64,000 nt of DNA from Diphasiastrum complanatum. Taxonomy: Eukaryota > Streptophyta > Lycopodiopsida > Lycopodiales > Lycopodiaceae. A model generated the notes under the pieces. That model was not told the DNA's origin. It made no database searches and was given only the letters and a program-made list of their open reading frames with translations. The stretch is taken from contig CM055094.1 in assembly GCA_029204225.1 (NCBI GenBank), positions 22,504,657-22,568,656 on the forward strand, written 5' to 3'. This document shows, one piece after another, positions 23,153 to 36,810 of this stretch. Numbering within the stretch: position 1 is the stretch's first letter; every line of letters begins with the position of its first letter. Made by a program: the position numbers and the translations under genes.

Positions 23153-24118
23153 CATGGCATCTATGAGTTCCTTTCTATTGGAAACTAGTTAGAGACTATC
23201 TACCTCCAGCCTCAAGAGCGCCAAGAGGTCCAAAAGTACAAAAAGAGAACTAGGATGGCTCTACATATCATAAAGATAAATGTTTCAAATGAACTGTTGT
23301 GTGATATTGCTCATTTACCACATCCAAGGAGGCTTGGGACACATTGGAATCCATTTATGGTGGAAAGGTGAAATCATACTTCACAAAAAACAAGCCAAGA
23401 GGAAGGGACAAAGAGCAACATCAACATTTCATGAAGGACAAGTCAAAGGAGGAGAGTGATAAAGTGTCATCACAAACATCAACAAGTTGAAAATCCAAGA
23501 AGAAGTGCTTTCTTTGTGGTAAGAAGGGACATTTTTCTTCTATTTGTTTCAAGAAGAGAAATGTTGATAAGGTAGCAAGAGGGACCAGTTGTGGTAAGCT
23601 TTTCAAAATTGATGCAAATCCTTGTGAAAGTGTGGCCAAGAGGAACTTGGATCATTTCAAGGAGGAGGCAAGTGATCTACCTCAATCTATGTTCCAAGAT
23701 GGTGAAGCTCATGAAGATAGTGCTTTGGCAAAAGCATATGGAAAGTTATTGTCAAAGAGGTCTACTTCTCATCAATTCTCTTATCTTGTTCATTTGGATG
23801 ATATCATTTTAACATGTAGAAGCAAAGATAGTGCTATGTCATGTAATTTCTTGCTTGAAGACTTCAATTGGAGGTACCTCTTATCAAAAGAGCTTGATAT
23901 GAAGATTGCAATAGAAGATACTTTGGAAATCTTTAGATCCATTTTCTTTGCCAATATTCCTTTGCACATAAGGAGTAAGGAGGATCCAATTCCAATCAAG
24001 AGGATGATGGTAGGATTCTCAAATCTACCAAAATTCCAAGTGTATGATGGAGATTTGCCAAGGCTTGAGGAGGAGTCTTCTCAACACATGGTTTCAAGGG
24101 GATCTTCAAGGGGCTAGG
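23153..24118 (+). pseudogene. Gag of a gag-only LTR element, with zinc knuckle
   Basis: Starts MASMSSFLLETS at 23153 like the gags at 17490 and 53242, hits a stop, then reads ALHIIKINVSNELLCDI, EAWDTLESIYGGK and a perfect CX2CX4HX4C knuckle CFLCGKKGHFSSIC at about 23504-23545. The frame from 23632 stays open to 24117 (about 160 residues, ending GSSRG) and contains no protease, integrase or RT motif. It therefore departs from the ordinary copia polyprotein right after the knuckle. Frameshifts upstream make this copy non-functional. Confidence 0.65.
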
Positions 24119-24128
24119 CCGAGTTTTT

Positions 24129-24593
24129 GTGGCTCAAATAGATATGTTTCCAAATTACTTAGAAAGCAAGTGGTTGAGTCGTCAAGTGTATGCTCTTGGA
24201 TCTAGTAAGAGCAAAAATGAGCTTGTTGCTCATAGTTTGAAAAATCATGTTTTTACATGGTTTGAGGCATTTTGTAAACTTCTCTTGAGATTAGGTGAAG
24301 CATCCAAAGAGGACACCTACATCCTTGAGCAAATGCTTAGCCTCAATAAGATCAAGATTGTATTTGATTTCAAGATTAGATCCATTATGGATAAAGTTCA
24401 TAGTATGTGGACTAGTCAAGCTAGAATGCTTAATCTTGATGATCAACACTTTTGCTCATCTTATGATCTTAATCTCTATGATCTTTATGAGGATGGAAGC
24501 CTCCGATTTTCATCATGGTGCAGCCATCTTCATGCAAAAGGTACTTTAAAATCAAAGATCATCATCAAGCATGGAGGAAGCACTTGGATATAG
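24129..24593 (+). CDS. Unrecognised 154-codon ORF inside the gag-only element
   Basis: Open frame from ATG 24129 to the stop ending at 24593, between the gag-like frame and the 3' LTR of the 21.9-24.9 kb element. It reads MAQIDMFPNYLESKWLSRQ at its start and includes an acidic stretch NLYDLYEDGS. I recognise no copia, gypsy or host family. It could be an accessory or captured reading frame of the non-autonomous element, or a chance ORF; its position in line with the preceding gag-like frame favours element-derived sequence. No transmembrane segment or metal-binding motif is apparent. Confidence 0.35.
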   Translation: MAQIDMFPNYLESKWLSRQVYALGSSKSKNELVAHSLKNHVFTWFEAFCKLLLRLGEASKEDTYILEQMLSLNKIKIVFDFKIRSIMDKVHSMWTSQARMLNLDDQHFCSSYDLNLYDLYEDGSLRFSSWCSHLHAKGTLKSKIIIKHGGSTWI

Positions 24594-24775
24594 TGGCAAA
24601 TTGGTAGAATACTCTTCAAAGATGTTGGCAAATGATTTCTAACAAAGAAATCTTATCATGGATATGGTGAGGGTGCTGCTATAATGGATCATTTTGCTGG
24701 CTTTTTACTTCATATGCATACCAAAGGATCCACTCAAAAAGTTTCACAAACTCCTTGATTTTACCAAGCTAGTTT

Positions 24776-24875
24776 ATGTCAATCTTGTGAAAAATTGTCA
24801 AAATCTATCTTGGATATTTTTTGTGTTTCTAGTTTGTGAGAAAATATCACGTGTGGAGCATGTTCCACCATACTC
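24776..24875 (+). mobile_element. LTR-E, 3' copy (truncated)
   Basis: Repeats 21931-22030 almost base for base (TGTCAATCTTGTGAAAAATT through GTGTGGAGCATGTTCC), then diverges. Only about the first 95 bp of the LTR remain. Confidence 0.8.
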
Positions 24876-26790
24876 ACAAGGTCATTTCACAATTGGGGAG
24901 GAGGACGTGTGGTGCAGCACTATGGCCACATATTGTTTCTTTACTAATAATTTTAAACACTTTGTAAACAGCTTAGCCTTAGACCAAGCCAAATTCAAAG
25001 CATTGTCATGTAGATTGATAGCCTTTGGAGTGACCAAATGATCAATAGCATACATATTTTGAGCAGTTGCTTGCTCCATAGCACATCAATTAAACTTATG
25101 CAAGTCATTGATTCGCTTGTGACTATCCCTTCCCATAGTTACACAAGATGTTGGATCACTATCATCATGTAGTTGGTCAAATAAAGACTCCTTATTCCGG
25201 TCAAATAAAGACTCCTTATTCCCGTCATTTGTTGATTCCCATCTTTTCAAGGAAAAAATATGAAATAGAGCCCTATTTTTGGAAAAGCCTTCAAAAATTA
25301 GATTTACAATAATTTTTATTCCATAGTAAAGCATATAATGTGTTGAGACAATTGAAAGAATATCGAAAAGGCCAATAAAAACTCCTTAAAAGTTAATTTT
25401 TACTAGCAAAATCATTAGTTCCAAAGCACTAATTTACTTCCTACCTTAACCATTAACATCATATCTCATCTTTGTCATGTAAGACTTCCAATTGAAGCTT
25501 ATCCATGATGCCAATTTTTTCCATTGTAGTATTTACTTCCAACAGTCTTCAGTTGCATCATTGGAGATCCAAACATTTTTCTACCATTTCCAAATGTATG
25601 ATAATTGCTTTGATGAAAATCCTCAAGTGCTAATTTTATTCCTTTGAAGCCAAAAACCATGACAACTACGAATGACATAAAAATCTCCTTTCTACATATA
25701 ATGATCTAACATTACATTACCCTCAAACCTTTCCAATCCATATCTCTTTGATTATTATTGTTGCAACTTGGAGACCTTAGCAATGTAAGCCTTACCTTCA
25801 TTTTTTTGGAGTATCAATCTTGTCCAATGTCTTCCTCTTTGAGTCTTGGGTAATTATTGCAAGTAAGAATACAAAAAGAACTAGCAAAAAGGATAGTAAA
25901 TTTGCTAGTTCCGCCAGTGAAGTAGAATCAACTAGTGTTGCTCACAAATTGAGGGTAATAAATAAACAAGAGGAATTACACAAGGGCAATAGATTCATAA
26001 GAGTGCAAGGGTAATCACACAAGGGATGGGCAATAAAGTCAAGTGTGTAAGGGATAAGAGGAACTAGAATGATTGCGTAGAGGACATGCAATAGAGACAA
26101 TTGTGCAAGGAAGACGCACCTGGGAGAGCAGACCGTAACATGATGCAAAGTAAAAGTGCAATTCTGCAAAGAACATGCAACAGAGGACTATGTAAAGTAT
26201 CAATAGAAGCCACTATAAACAAACTGCCATATCACAAGGGCGTAAAAACTCAAAAAGGGAACTACCTGGCAAGCTCAAACTCAAGCTTTTAAGTCTCTAC
26301 TTGTTTACTACAAGCAAGTGACTAGCGCATCCAAAGGTTGGAGGCTTAGCCACATTTGCCCATGTAGCTCTGAGGCTTGATAAGAACAAAAGTATTTTGG
26401 AGCATTCTTGGTTCACCCAAAGTCAGTTTTACATCAATTTAGTACATCTTATTTTGATATTTCTACAACATGTGCTCTTTGCTACCAACACTGATTTGAA
26501 TGGCTTAGTTTAACATCAATAGTTATTGCAATTGTTTAAGATCATCGGCTACAAAAACTTGAGATTCTAAATGTTGTACCCCTAGCATATTCAAAACCCA
26601 ATGCTTTGACTACACAGAATAAAATTCACCAATCAAAATTTTCTTTTTTGAAAATAATGACTTTTTGCACACTTTCTTCAAAATCGTGATTGGCTTGCCT
26701 ATCCCAATGATGTCATTGCTAGAGGTCCCAAGTCGCACTTACACAAATTATAATAAAAGCCCTAAATTCAATAAGTGTCATTTATTCTTG
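24876..26790. other. Unassigned stretch with short duplications
   Basis: No recognised gene. Minus-strand frames at 24882-25079 and 25086-25334 are adjacent and could be one decayed frame, but I recognise no family. A 24-bp unit (TCAAATAAAGACTCCTTATT core) is duplicated in tandem at 25175-25222. Between 25980 and 26200 the words GTGCAAGG, CACAAGGG and CATGCAA recur irregularly, a weak degenerate repeat. Confidence 0.35.
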
Positions 26791-26872
26791 AGCAAATTTC
26801 CAATGCACTCGAAGTTCGTGTAGAGTGTACAGAGCAAATTTCCAATGCACTCGAAGTTCGTGTAGAGTGTAC
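26791..26872 (+). repeat. 42-bp tandem duplication
   Basis: Two identical copies of a unit containing AGCAAATTTCCAATGCACTC and GTGTAGAGTGTAC, starting at 26791 and 26833. Confidence 0.95.
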
Positions 26873-27199
26873 ATAAGTAAATAGTGTATGTCACGTGGCA
26901 CTAAAAACATTAACCATTGAAGATGGGATCCTTAAATGTGTCTCTTCCTCGCACATCTAAATTAAGTCTTTGTTTTCCTCATATTTGAATAATCTTGTAC
27001 TTTTCATCTTGGATTTGGTACCGATTAGCAATGTTCTCTTTACTTTTTATGTTGGCTTGAGCAAATTCCTAGTGAATATGGCAATCTACCCGTCTGAAAT
27101 GACACTTAAAAGTGGTTATGCTTTATGGTGCTTTTTAGTTCTGTATTTTACTTTCAGCTTTACTTTACCTTGTTGGAATACTTTATTTTGTCTAACCGG

Positions 27200-27201
<2 letters not shown>

Positions 27202-27282
<81 letters not shown>
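27202..27282. repeat. (TC)n microsatellite
   Basis: About 40 uninterrupted TC units. The Ser/Leu repeat ORFs that cross it are artefacts. Confidence 0.98.
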
Positions 27283-27285
<3 letters not shown>

Positions 27286-30200
27286 ATTGTTCATCTTTCT
27301 ACAATGTCTTAATCATTGGTCAATGAATGCCTAAGAAGCACTCCTTGTATATTTGGAGAAGAGTGTTTGGGATTTGATTATCGTGGTCTGTGTGAAAACC
27401 ATCTTGCGAGTATTAGAATGTGTGTTGTTGAATTACCCCTCTAAGAGCATGGACAAGGTTTAGAACAACCAAAACAATAGATTGGTGAGGTGAAAATTTT
27501 CTACAAATTTGATAAAGGTGCCAAGAGCCGAGAGGGTGAGAAACTTACATGTCATGTTGTGCTTTTTTTGTGGAAAACCAACTAGAAGTTTAGGACGATG
27601 AAAGACTTGCATCCTTGTTATGTGAGTCAAAAAAGGAATCTACAATTAGAAAAAATTTAAGAGGAGAGTTTGACAAACTAAATCGAACGTGATAGCCAAA
27701 AGCCGACTTTGGCTCGATCATAAATTGTGTGTTTGAATGAGCTTTGGTCTAAAAAATTGATCTTGCAACAAAAAATGTGGTTCTCTCTGATCAAAAAAAG
27801 TGCTATAAATCCAATGATTAAATTCTTGTACTCGTGTGAAGTTAGTAAACAAAAGGCCATGCACTATTGTGCACATACAATAAAATATAATCACTACATC
27901 ATTCGTTCATAGTCAATTTAAGAGATAATGAGTCTCAAATTTTGTGTTGAGGAGATTGTTCATGTTCATGTGATTAGCAATGAAGAGAAAAAATTGTTGA
28001 GGACGGATGTGATGTCTAAGAAGGCTGAAATGTGTGTTGGATAAGGTGGCCAAGGAGGTCGAGCACGATATCGTATTTCAAGTAAGTGAAAGTAGGTATA
28101 GTTTTTTTAGTTTCAAGAATTGAAGCGTGGACAAATTAACAAATTTGACTATCAACTTCACATCTCAAAAGTGTCGAGAACGGATGTCTCAAAAGGCTGA
28201 AATGTGTGTTAGATAAGGTGGCCAAGGTGGTCGAGCACGATATCATATGTCAAGTAACCAATAACATATTTTGATGAAAGTAGGTCTAGTTTTTTTGGTT
28301 GCAAGAATTGAAGCATGGACAAATTAACAAATTTCACTATCTAATTCATATTTGTCTCCAATAATCAAATGATGCATTCTGTTGGGCAAAAAGTGCCTAC
28401 TACCTTGGGGAAAAGAGATAATTTGTTTCACTTATGCCAAGTACCTCCTTCAATGATTTGTGATTCCTATGAGTTTTGATGTATTACAATTTATTAGAAA
28501 TACATTGTTTTCATAAAATGAAATCACATTAGATGAATACAATGAGAAAATTGTGTTGGCTATTCTAAGTATTTTGGACATCAATGAAAATTACAAAAAG
28601 TTGGGTAAGATCTATTATTGAGTACCTACACTTGATTATAGAGATACTTGATTCTAATGGTCATGGGAAATGTATATGACTACCATTCAATGGTGACTGT
28701 AAGTCTTCAAATTTTTGTAACAGTGCTGGAGGCTAACAAATTTATTATTAAGGGAAAAACATTGAGGTTAACGATCTGTTTGTCTTGTGTCCATCATTAA
28801 TGATCTTTCTTTGTGTACATTATGTCGATTATAACATCTTGAAGCTCTACATCACAATTATGCAATTCATTAATACTGGCCAAAATTGCAATGCACGTCC
28901 CTTATTAAGGTGTTAGTGAGAATTCAAAAGTTTGACATACTAGACTTCCATAAAAGATTAAGATATGTATGTACATAGTAAAGAAGCCCTATGGCACTTC
29001 GAAAGAAACGTTAATCCCATAAGCAATCTTTGTCAAGAGTCTAAAGTCCCAAACTAGTCAAAGTGCAATCTTTAGTCCTTTGGTGTGGCCACTCCCATCC
29101 ATGCACATGAAGGGCTTTGTAGTACGCTCTCATTGAATGAAATAGTTCTTTTCTTTTAGATGTGTTCACCAATTGAGATATCATGCTATTTTCCATTTTG
29201 ATGTTGATTTGCAAAAAGAATTCCGTGTTATAGTGATAATGTGCTTCTATGCCACGATAGGCCCAATTTCCTAAAAGTCAAGAGTCAGCATTTTAAAGTG
29301 TGTTAATGTTGATGCATATTCCTTGATTGGAAATGATAGTTTGATTTATTATTTCATGTTCCCCATGTTATTAGGTACCATTGTTAGGGCACATCATGAA
29401 GAGGAACAATTTGATATTGACTATTATTGGTAGCGTGGATGATTTTGTTGTACGAACCTATAGTTGATCAAACAACTTATATTAGTCTGACAATTTTAGG
29501 GTCAAGCATATTAAATGATGTCATTGACGTTTTCACATCTGAAAGAATAATAGAGTTCTCGGACAAACAAAGTTCCCATGATAAAGCTTTCATTTTCAAG
29601 GCCCCTCGTTCTTATGAATGTTTTCCCATGAAGGAATTGTTCATATGGTAAATTATTGATGCATTTTAGAGATGTATTCATATAGGCATGAAAAAAATGT
29701 AGCAATAGTGTACTACATTATGAAAACAACGGAGCGTGGACGGTTGAGTTCGTGTAGAACGTGATCTTAAAATACCAAAACCATGAAATCGTGCATTGGG
29801 CTAGTTTGAATGCAGGCGTTTTTATGAGGATTAATTTGTACAATCAAAATATACAATGCTCTCGTTAGTGTTAATGGTGACATACATAAAAATCAAATAT
29901 GGTGATTGATGTAGCTTGTTAACTACATGCTTATTAGCTATAACATGAGAGCTTAATGCATTGCCGACTGATACTTAGCAATTTCGTTGATTCTGGCATG
30001 GGAAACGTGAATTTTGTAAATCTCATCAAACTTCTTAATCCGTTTTGTCGATATTTGCCCACTTTTGTAACACTTGAGACATATTGGCATAACACATCGC
30101 TACCACACTCGCTAGCGATAAGAAATCTGAGTGAAGATTATTTACCAAGCTGTTTATCATGCTTTCAGAGAAGGTTGAATTGTGAGGCTTGGTTATGAAA

Positions 30201-31500
30201 CATAAAATCATGTTTGACCCACGCAACTTGTACTCAAACCACTTGAATATCTTTGCAAAGAGTTGAGGACAAACTGGCCACATTGTTGTAGCTGCGATAC
30301 ATTTCTTTCAGGTTTGCTAAAAGTTGTCTAGTTGCAAGTGTCATTCTGAACATCAGTGATGTTTGTTTTGAATGACAACCTCAGCTTTTACAAAAACCCA
30401 TCATTGATGTTAACAAGATGCAGCTAAGCATTGCACAAAGGATCATGACGTGATCCAAAAAGGAGCCACATTTTGATGCCATTGTGCGAGCACCATGCTT
30501 CATTTTGTTAAAATCATATTGATCTAAAAGAAATCACATTTCAATGCTCTAGCACCAAGCTTCACTTTGCTGATATTAGCTCAGCACCATCTCATTGAGG
30601 ATGATTTTAATAGATGTGATTTAACCTGCTATTTTTCAGGATACTTCTGACAAGAAGCTGCATACAAAATGTTCCAGGAATGGGCGTCTATGAGGCAAGC
30701 AGGAGGTTTTAGCCTATTTTTCTTGCATACGTTCCACCTGAAAGAGTATTATATAACACCCAATACAAGAGAACCCCGGCATGAAAAGAAGATGGTGCAT
30801 TATATCATATGCTATTAAGAGGAGGTTAATATTAGAAGACACAACAGAGGATGGCTACTATATTAAAAGCAGGCACTTAATGACTCGGTTCTGTGAGAAA
30901 ACAATATTTCCAAATTAGTTGATTATACCGTATAGTAGTTTACAATTAATACTCAGCTTAAGCATCTTGCTCTTCTTGTGCTGAGAATGGGGGACTGGGT
31001 CCCTTTTAGGATTGATGGTGCAATCGCTAACACTTACTTAATTTAAACTAGAAAAGCTTATCATTGACCAGTTTGATAATCTGGTTATTGCAAGCTCGAA
31101 TTCATGCAAATAACTCTCTATGGATGAATAGAGCCATATCTTTAACTATCAGGGATGGATGTTAATAAAGATGTTATCTTATATTGTCACCATCTGTGTT
31201 CATGGTGTACTGCAGTGCACCAAGAGAAGGGTGAAGCGATTTATCTTTTGTATTTATGGCATAATGACCTAAAATATCTGGATTTAGGCCGCCATATTAA
31301 GGATTTTAAGAATCATGTAAGGTATGTTCTGAACGCAAATCATTGCCCTTTAAAGTTGATCAACAAACATTGTTGGCAAAAGGTGGATGAAGCTACAAGC
31401 TCTGTGCTCTCATGCACAACACTCATAGAAGGGAGTACACTGATCAAATAGAAAGCTCGATTAAAGACATCACTGTGGCATAGGAACATTGAACACAGAG
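27283..31500. other. Long region without a recognised gene
   Basis: Four kilobases with only short overlapping ORFs on both strands (for example 29427-29651, 29956-30198, 31155-31451) and no domain I can name. The one clear structure is the 172-bp imperfect tandem duplication at 28001-28346. The last few hundred bases before 31880 probably hold the 3' UTR and downstream flank of the RRM-SPOC gene; I did not find a convincing poly(A) signal. Confidence 0.4.
28001..28346 (+). repeat. Imperfect 172-bp tandem duplication
   Basis: GGACGGATGTGATGTCTAAG begins unit 1 and CGGATGTCTCAAAAGGCTGA begins unit 2; both run through AAGGCTGAAATGTGTGTT, GATAAGGTGGCCAAGG, GTCGAGCACGATATC and TGGACAAATTAACAAATTT. 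The units differ by substitutions and small indels. Confidence 0.85.
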
Positions 31501-31879
31501 AGCATTTTGTGAATTGAAATTTTTCACTGTCTAGCTAAGAATTTTTTTTTTAAAATCCCTCTCAAGACTCAAGCGCATGAATCAACTTCATCCATGCTTT
31601 ACCATCTAAAACTGAAAAAGTGAACTACAAAATTTACAAACAAATATAAGAGGTTCAGAAAAGCACAACATGCTCAATCATCTGAACTACAAACAGCAGC
31701 AATCACCTACCTCACTCAGAAACCTTTAACCAACTAGCATTCAGGCTGCCTACTTTTCTCATTGTAGATATCACTCATGTGTAAAGCTTAAATCCATAAC
31801 CACCACCATTTTCTCTAAAGCAGTAACAAGTACAAAGGGCATAAGTCTGGAAAAGACCGTACCTTGTAAAAATAGATCT

Positions 31880-34800
31880 TTACCGCAGCTCTGTCGATCC
31901 AGGAGCTCTAGCATCTTGCTGCTGCATCTGCTGCAAAAGCGCCTGCGCCAGGTGTAAGGTAGCTTGGAAACGCATTCGTGCCACATCCTGATCTTCAGTT
32001 CCTTGACTTTGAATAGCAACATTCTGCACTTGACCAGCATTCAGAGCCTGCTGCTGAACTGAATCACCTCGATGCAATCCTGTCCCTTGTGGTGGTACCT
32101 GTTGTTGCTGCTGTACTTGTCCCTGGCTAGCATGTGATGTTTCTAGAGAGATTTGTTTATATATTTGTTGCTGATTAGGTGGCTGTGGTGGCATACTTGG
32201 AGCTTTCTCATGTTGTTCATAAGTATTTTGAGGAATTTGCAGTAACTGTTTTTTATTTTGCTCCAGAAGCCTGGTAAGCTGTGTAATCTGATCAGTGGGT
32301 AAGACTGCGCTTGGAGTAAGGAAAGGAAAGGATGTTGGTTGCAGTTGCCCACTAATTTCAGAGCTTGCAGAGCCTTGATTTGAAGAAAAGCTGTGTCCTT
32401 GTCCAATCACTGCAAGGGGAGGTGATGCCAGCCCACCAGAAGAGTCTATTCTCTGCAACGGGACATATTGACGGTGAGCAAATGGTTGAGGCCGAAAAAC
32501 AGAGTTGGAGGACAAAGAAAGCAATCCCTCAACAGTTTGAGGAGCCTGACTCTCTTGAAAGTTTGTTTGATGCTCCTGAGAATAAGGCGGCCAACCAGGA
32601 GGAAGAGGAGGATTTCCTCTGAAAAATGGTGGATTAAAGGGCCTTACCTCACTTCCAGCAACTCCACTACTACTCACAGGCAGAACTGATCGTACAATTG
32701 CAGCCTCAGTGGCACGCACCATCCCATCCCCTGCACCAGCATTGACAGGATATGTAGCAGCACTAAGATTTTGAGCATGTCCTGCAGCCGTTGACAGGTT
32801 GATGCCAGATGAAGGCTGACTATGTGGTAGGAAAGCAGTAAGGGAAGCGATGAGCTCTGGAGTCAAAGTTATGTTTGCTGATTGTGGTGTTGTTAGCTGA
32901 GCTATGATGGTAGAAAGGACGCTAGTCTGCAATGAGGACTGTCCCTCAAAAGAGGGTACGAACCTTTGATACTCAGATTCCTGAGAAGTTGATCCAAGCC
33001 TCTCTGACTGTCTATGAGATTGGACTGCGTGCTGCTCCACAGGTGGCTGCACAGGATGAGACGGTGGTAGTTGTGCATGCACTGGTGGATGTAAAGGAGG
33101 CTGAGGAATGAACTGTTGGTCAGTTTGCAGCTGCAAAAATGTTTCAGGCAGCTGCTGGATTGTTTGTGATTGTTGAAGCTCAAGTCTACCAGCGCTTGAT
33201 TGTTGAAATTTTAGAACAACTCCAAAGATACAACTATTGCCAGGTATTTTGAGTATTTTTTCAGAGAAATCCGACGGAGGTACCAGAAACAAGGAACTCC
33301 CATCTCCTAACTTAGCAACACCAGCACGATGTTTTTCCTGTAGATAATGTAGAAAGTCCTGATAGGGTGCAACATGGACATCTCCTTGTGGCACAAAGAA
33401 TACTGTCCCATAATCCCCAGCTTGAAAGATGTGCTTCCCAAGCATGTCTAAATCAGTACGAGCAGTGCAATTAATCACTTCAGGCCTGCAGTCAGAGGAT
33501 GAAAACATGCTTAAGAACCATAGCGATTAAAATCATGATTTCTAGTTGAATAATTTTTTTGCAAAATTAAAAAAGGAGTGTCCTAATAAAACTTACAAGT
33601 TAATATCAATTCCTTTGTCGACGGGAAAGCACCTTGCACGACAAATAAAAGTCCCCCCTTTTGCGATAGTTCCTTCCCATTTCCAGCCCTCATTTGCCAC
33701 ACCCAAGCTACGCTCTGAAGGAAAATTACCGGATAAACCTCCAGCATTATCCCTCAAATTAGCACCTAAAGGTTGGACCGGAGCACCAGAGTTGGCCCCC
33801 AGTAATGGCCTAGACCGATCGAGCAACCCACTTGGAGGTCTTAATAGACCAGCACCAGAATTACAAATTTCTACATCACCACGTGAAGATAGAAGCCTAG
33901 CATTATTTAAAGGTAGATTTCTGGAGATGCTTTCGATCATTGCCACATCTGTGAATCCATATTGCTGCTTATTGTTGTCCAAACTCTGACCAGAATGAAG
34001 AGAACTTTCCCCTTGTACTGTTGCTTCTAGTCTTGCTCTTTTGAAGTCTCTTGGTAAAAAATCTTCTTCTGGTAAATCCCAACCATCATCTGGACCCATC
34101 TGCTCCCCTGCATGCCCCTTTGGACTTAAAGCAGGGAAACTGCTGCTGTGAACCACAGGTGGCCTGTCAAACTGAGGTTCCATCCTTTCACCCACAAGCA
34201 TTCGCAAATTAAGACCTGCTCCCACTCCCCTGCCCAGTCCCAACCCCTGTCCCTCTCGAACATTACCAGCTCCAAGTGTGTTTCCATATCCACCACTTAC
34301 ACTCATGCTTGGATTGAGAGGCCTCATCGGAGGTCCTGAACCTAACTTATCAGTGTTACTCAAGGAAGTCCTTGGAAAACTAAAACCTTGACCCTTGGAT
34401 AAGGCTTCAGCAAATCCAACTTCATTACTTTGGGAAAATGGTAAGATAGCATTAGTATATCCTTTATCAACTGGTCCAATCTCACTGTTTGAAAAGTTAA
34501 TACGAAACCTAGGGTCATTGAACAGCTTTCCTGAAAGAGCATTTTTTGCTGTCACAGCCTCTTCAACAGATCTGAACTGGATGAAGGCATACAAGCGACC
34601 CGGAAAAGTCGTTATGCGTTCAATTTCGGCATAAGGAATAAAGGCTCTGTGCAAATCCCGTTCATCCACTCTAGCATCTGCGGGGAAACCTATCCAAAGA
34701 ACATCACTGGGCTCTCCGTCTCTTTTGCCTTGACTTCCACCAGGTGCAGCAAGGCCTGGATCAGCCTATACAGGCACAAGAACTATAATATCAAATATTT

Positions 34801-36763
34801 TCAACCAGCCAAGTAGAGAATCCATATCAAGAACAAAAATAATAATCATAATTGACAGAGTCCCAATTTCGACTCAACAAATCTACCAAATCATGGTCCC
34901 TTCAGACCTAACTGAAAATAAATATTAGTACTATCCTGAAGAATTGAAGCCCAATAGAAATGAAAGAGAAAAACAAAAGAATCTGCATTCGAATCAACAT
35001 GGCCACCAGATACAACAGCTTAACAAACCATTTCATAATCCAATCTTCACCACAACATTCTGGCAAGACTTCTGAAGTGAACCTTTTAACCTCAAAAGAC
35101 AACATAGCAGCCAACCTGGACATTTTGGGAAATCCAGGAGCCAGCCGAGGAACGCTTGGATCCACGAGAACTTTCCTGATAACCCCGACTAAGTTCTGAC
35201 ATGCTCAGATGCACTTGATAGGCTCTTAAGATATCAGCTTCATGAACTGAACTACGTGATTCGAATTTTTCGTCCTGTTTGGAAAATATATTGTAGAAAC
35301 ATAAGAGAACGACAGAGGAAGAAATAAAACAAAATTTTCAGCTAAAAGAAGAAGAATCATTATGAGCTAAATGAAAATAGAAAGATAAATAACAATTAGA
35401 TGTAACTTGGACTACACATACATAGCAACAATCCATCTTCGTGAGTAAAATCTCAACCAAAGCATACAATCCTTAAAGAACTACCAAAAATGTTCTGAAT
35501 AATTGATTTGCATTTTGAACAGTCACACTTCGGGATCTTTCAGTGCATCCAGGAATTGATCATATCTATAGAAGGAAAACTTCCACTCGAACATCGACTA
35601 AACACACGTCACACACATGTAAGAACAAGGAAAACCTGAACAAATACATCCTGATAGAGAAAATCAACATTTTTCATAAAACTATTGGCTAGGGAAGTCA
35701 TTGCGGATCATAGCACCAGGAATGATTCTAAGAACTTTGACATCTATTCATAGAATCTTTGCAAATTTGGATTGATCTTCTACCCAAAGATTCAGAAAAC
35801 CCCAAATTTTTGGGGTTTTCAAAAAAAGTGTGGAAAAGAGGCCTCTAAATCGAAATTTTGAACAAAGATTCACACACTAATATCAATTCGAATTTAGATT
35901 GGACTTCAATCCATTTTGAATGGATTTAAAAGCCAAAGAATAGAGATATGTTGGAAGTTGTAAGTTGGAACTATGAAGGGCATACTTGTCTATGGACACA
36001 AAGATTTCTGCAACTTAACATTCTCTTGGAGATCTAGTCTACTTTTTACATCCCTGACATTCACGGAAAGGTAACTATACGTAAAAAGGGCTCCTGCTAA
36101 AGGCCCCAATTTTACTCAACCCTGACAGAGAGTAAAAACTTCAAGTGACTCTAAATATCACATAATTCATACACAACATGGTGTACAGGTTCTCACCCTC
36201 TTGGAGTTTTCTGATTGGCCAAAGTCAACCTGTATCCGCTCATTTCCCAACTGTTTTTGATTCAAACTGTTCAAAGCAGATATTGCATCATCGAGCTTTA
36301 TATAATCCACACAAGCAGAATTGCTGTTTGGGAAAAATTTTAAATCCTCTAAAATGCCGAAACTCTTAAACTCTGCTTCAAGCTGCTCTTGTGTAATGGA
36401 ATGACATAAACCACTGACCAGTAAATGTCGACTGGGTTTTGCCTGTAACACAATGAAGAGTAACCCGAGCTCTTAATTCTGCTAATGAGCCCCAAACTTA
36501 AGAGAAGAAATCGTTCTTTTCCTTTTCTCTCCAGATGTTACTACAGACTGAAACTCTTTCTTTTTTTTTTAATGAAGCAATGCTTGAGAAATTAAATATC
36601 TATTTCTTGCAGCTAGTTGCACAGCGACTCTAGTCCCGCAGGTACAAGAACACATTGTCTGTCTTTGGATGCTATTGGCAGCAACCGGTGAATATACATG
36701 AGGCGTCAGCAATTTGCAGCAAGAAAGGGAAAGCAACAACACCCACCTTTTTGTGTCTTAAGT

Positions 36764-36810
<47 letters not shown>

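Noticed and set aside
25820-26014. Small Ser/Lys-rich plus-strand ORF
   Set aside because: Short, low complexity, no partner exon or motif.
26970-27334. ORFs of 69-118 codons with Ser-Leu repeats
   Set aside because: Generated by the (TC)n microsatellite.
32365-32689. Plus-strand ORFs of 73-85 codons
   Set aside because: Antisense to the long Gln/Pro-rich exon of the RRM-SPOC gene; composition mirrors that exon.
31771-33183. Minus-strand ORFs at 31771-32040, 32143-32406 and 32902-33183
   Set aside because: Alternate-frame shadows of the 542-codon Gln/Pro-rich SPOC exon.
33546-33989. 147-codon plus-strand ORF
   Set aside because: Antisense to the exon encoding the region between RRM3 and SPOC; no motif of its own.
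34908-35165. Minus-strand ORF reading MDPSVPRLAPGFPKMSRLAA
   Set aside because: Out of frame with the RRM-SPOC gene: the exon 35274-35116 must be read in phase 0 to join both the RRM2 and RRM3 exons, which gives a different frame.
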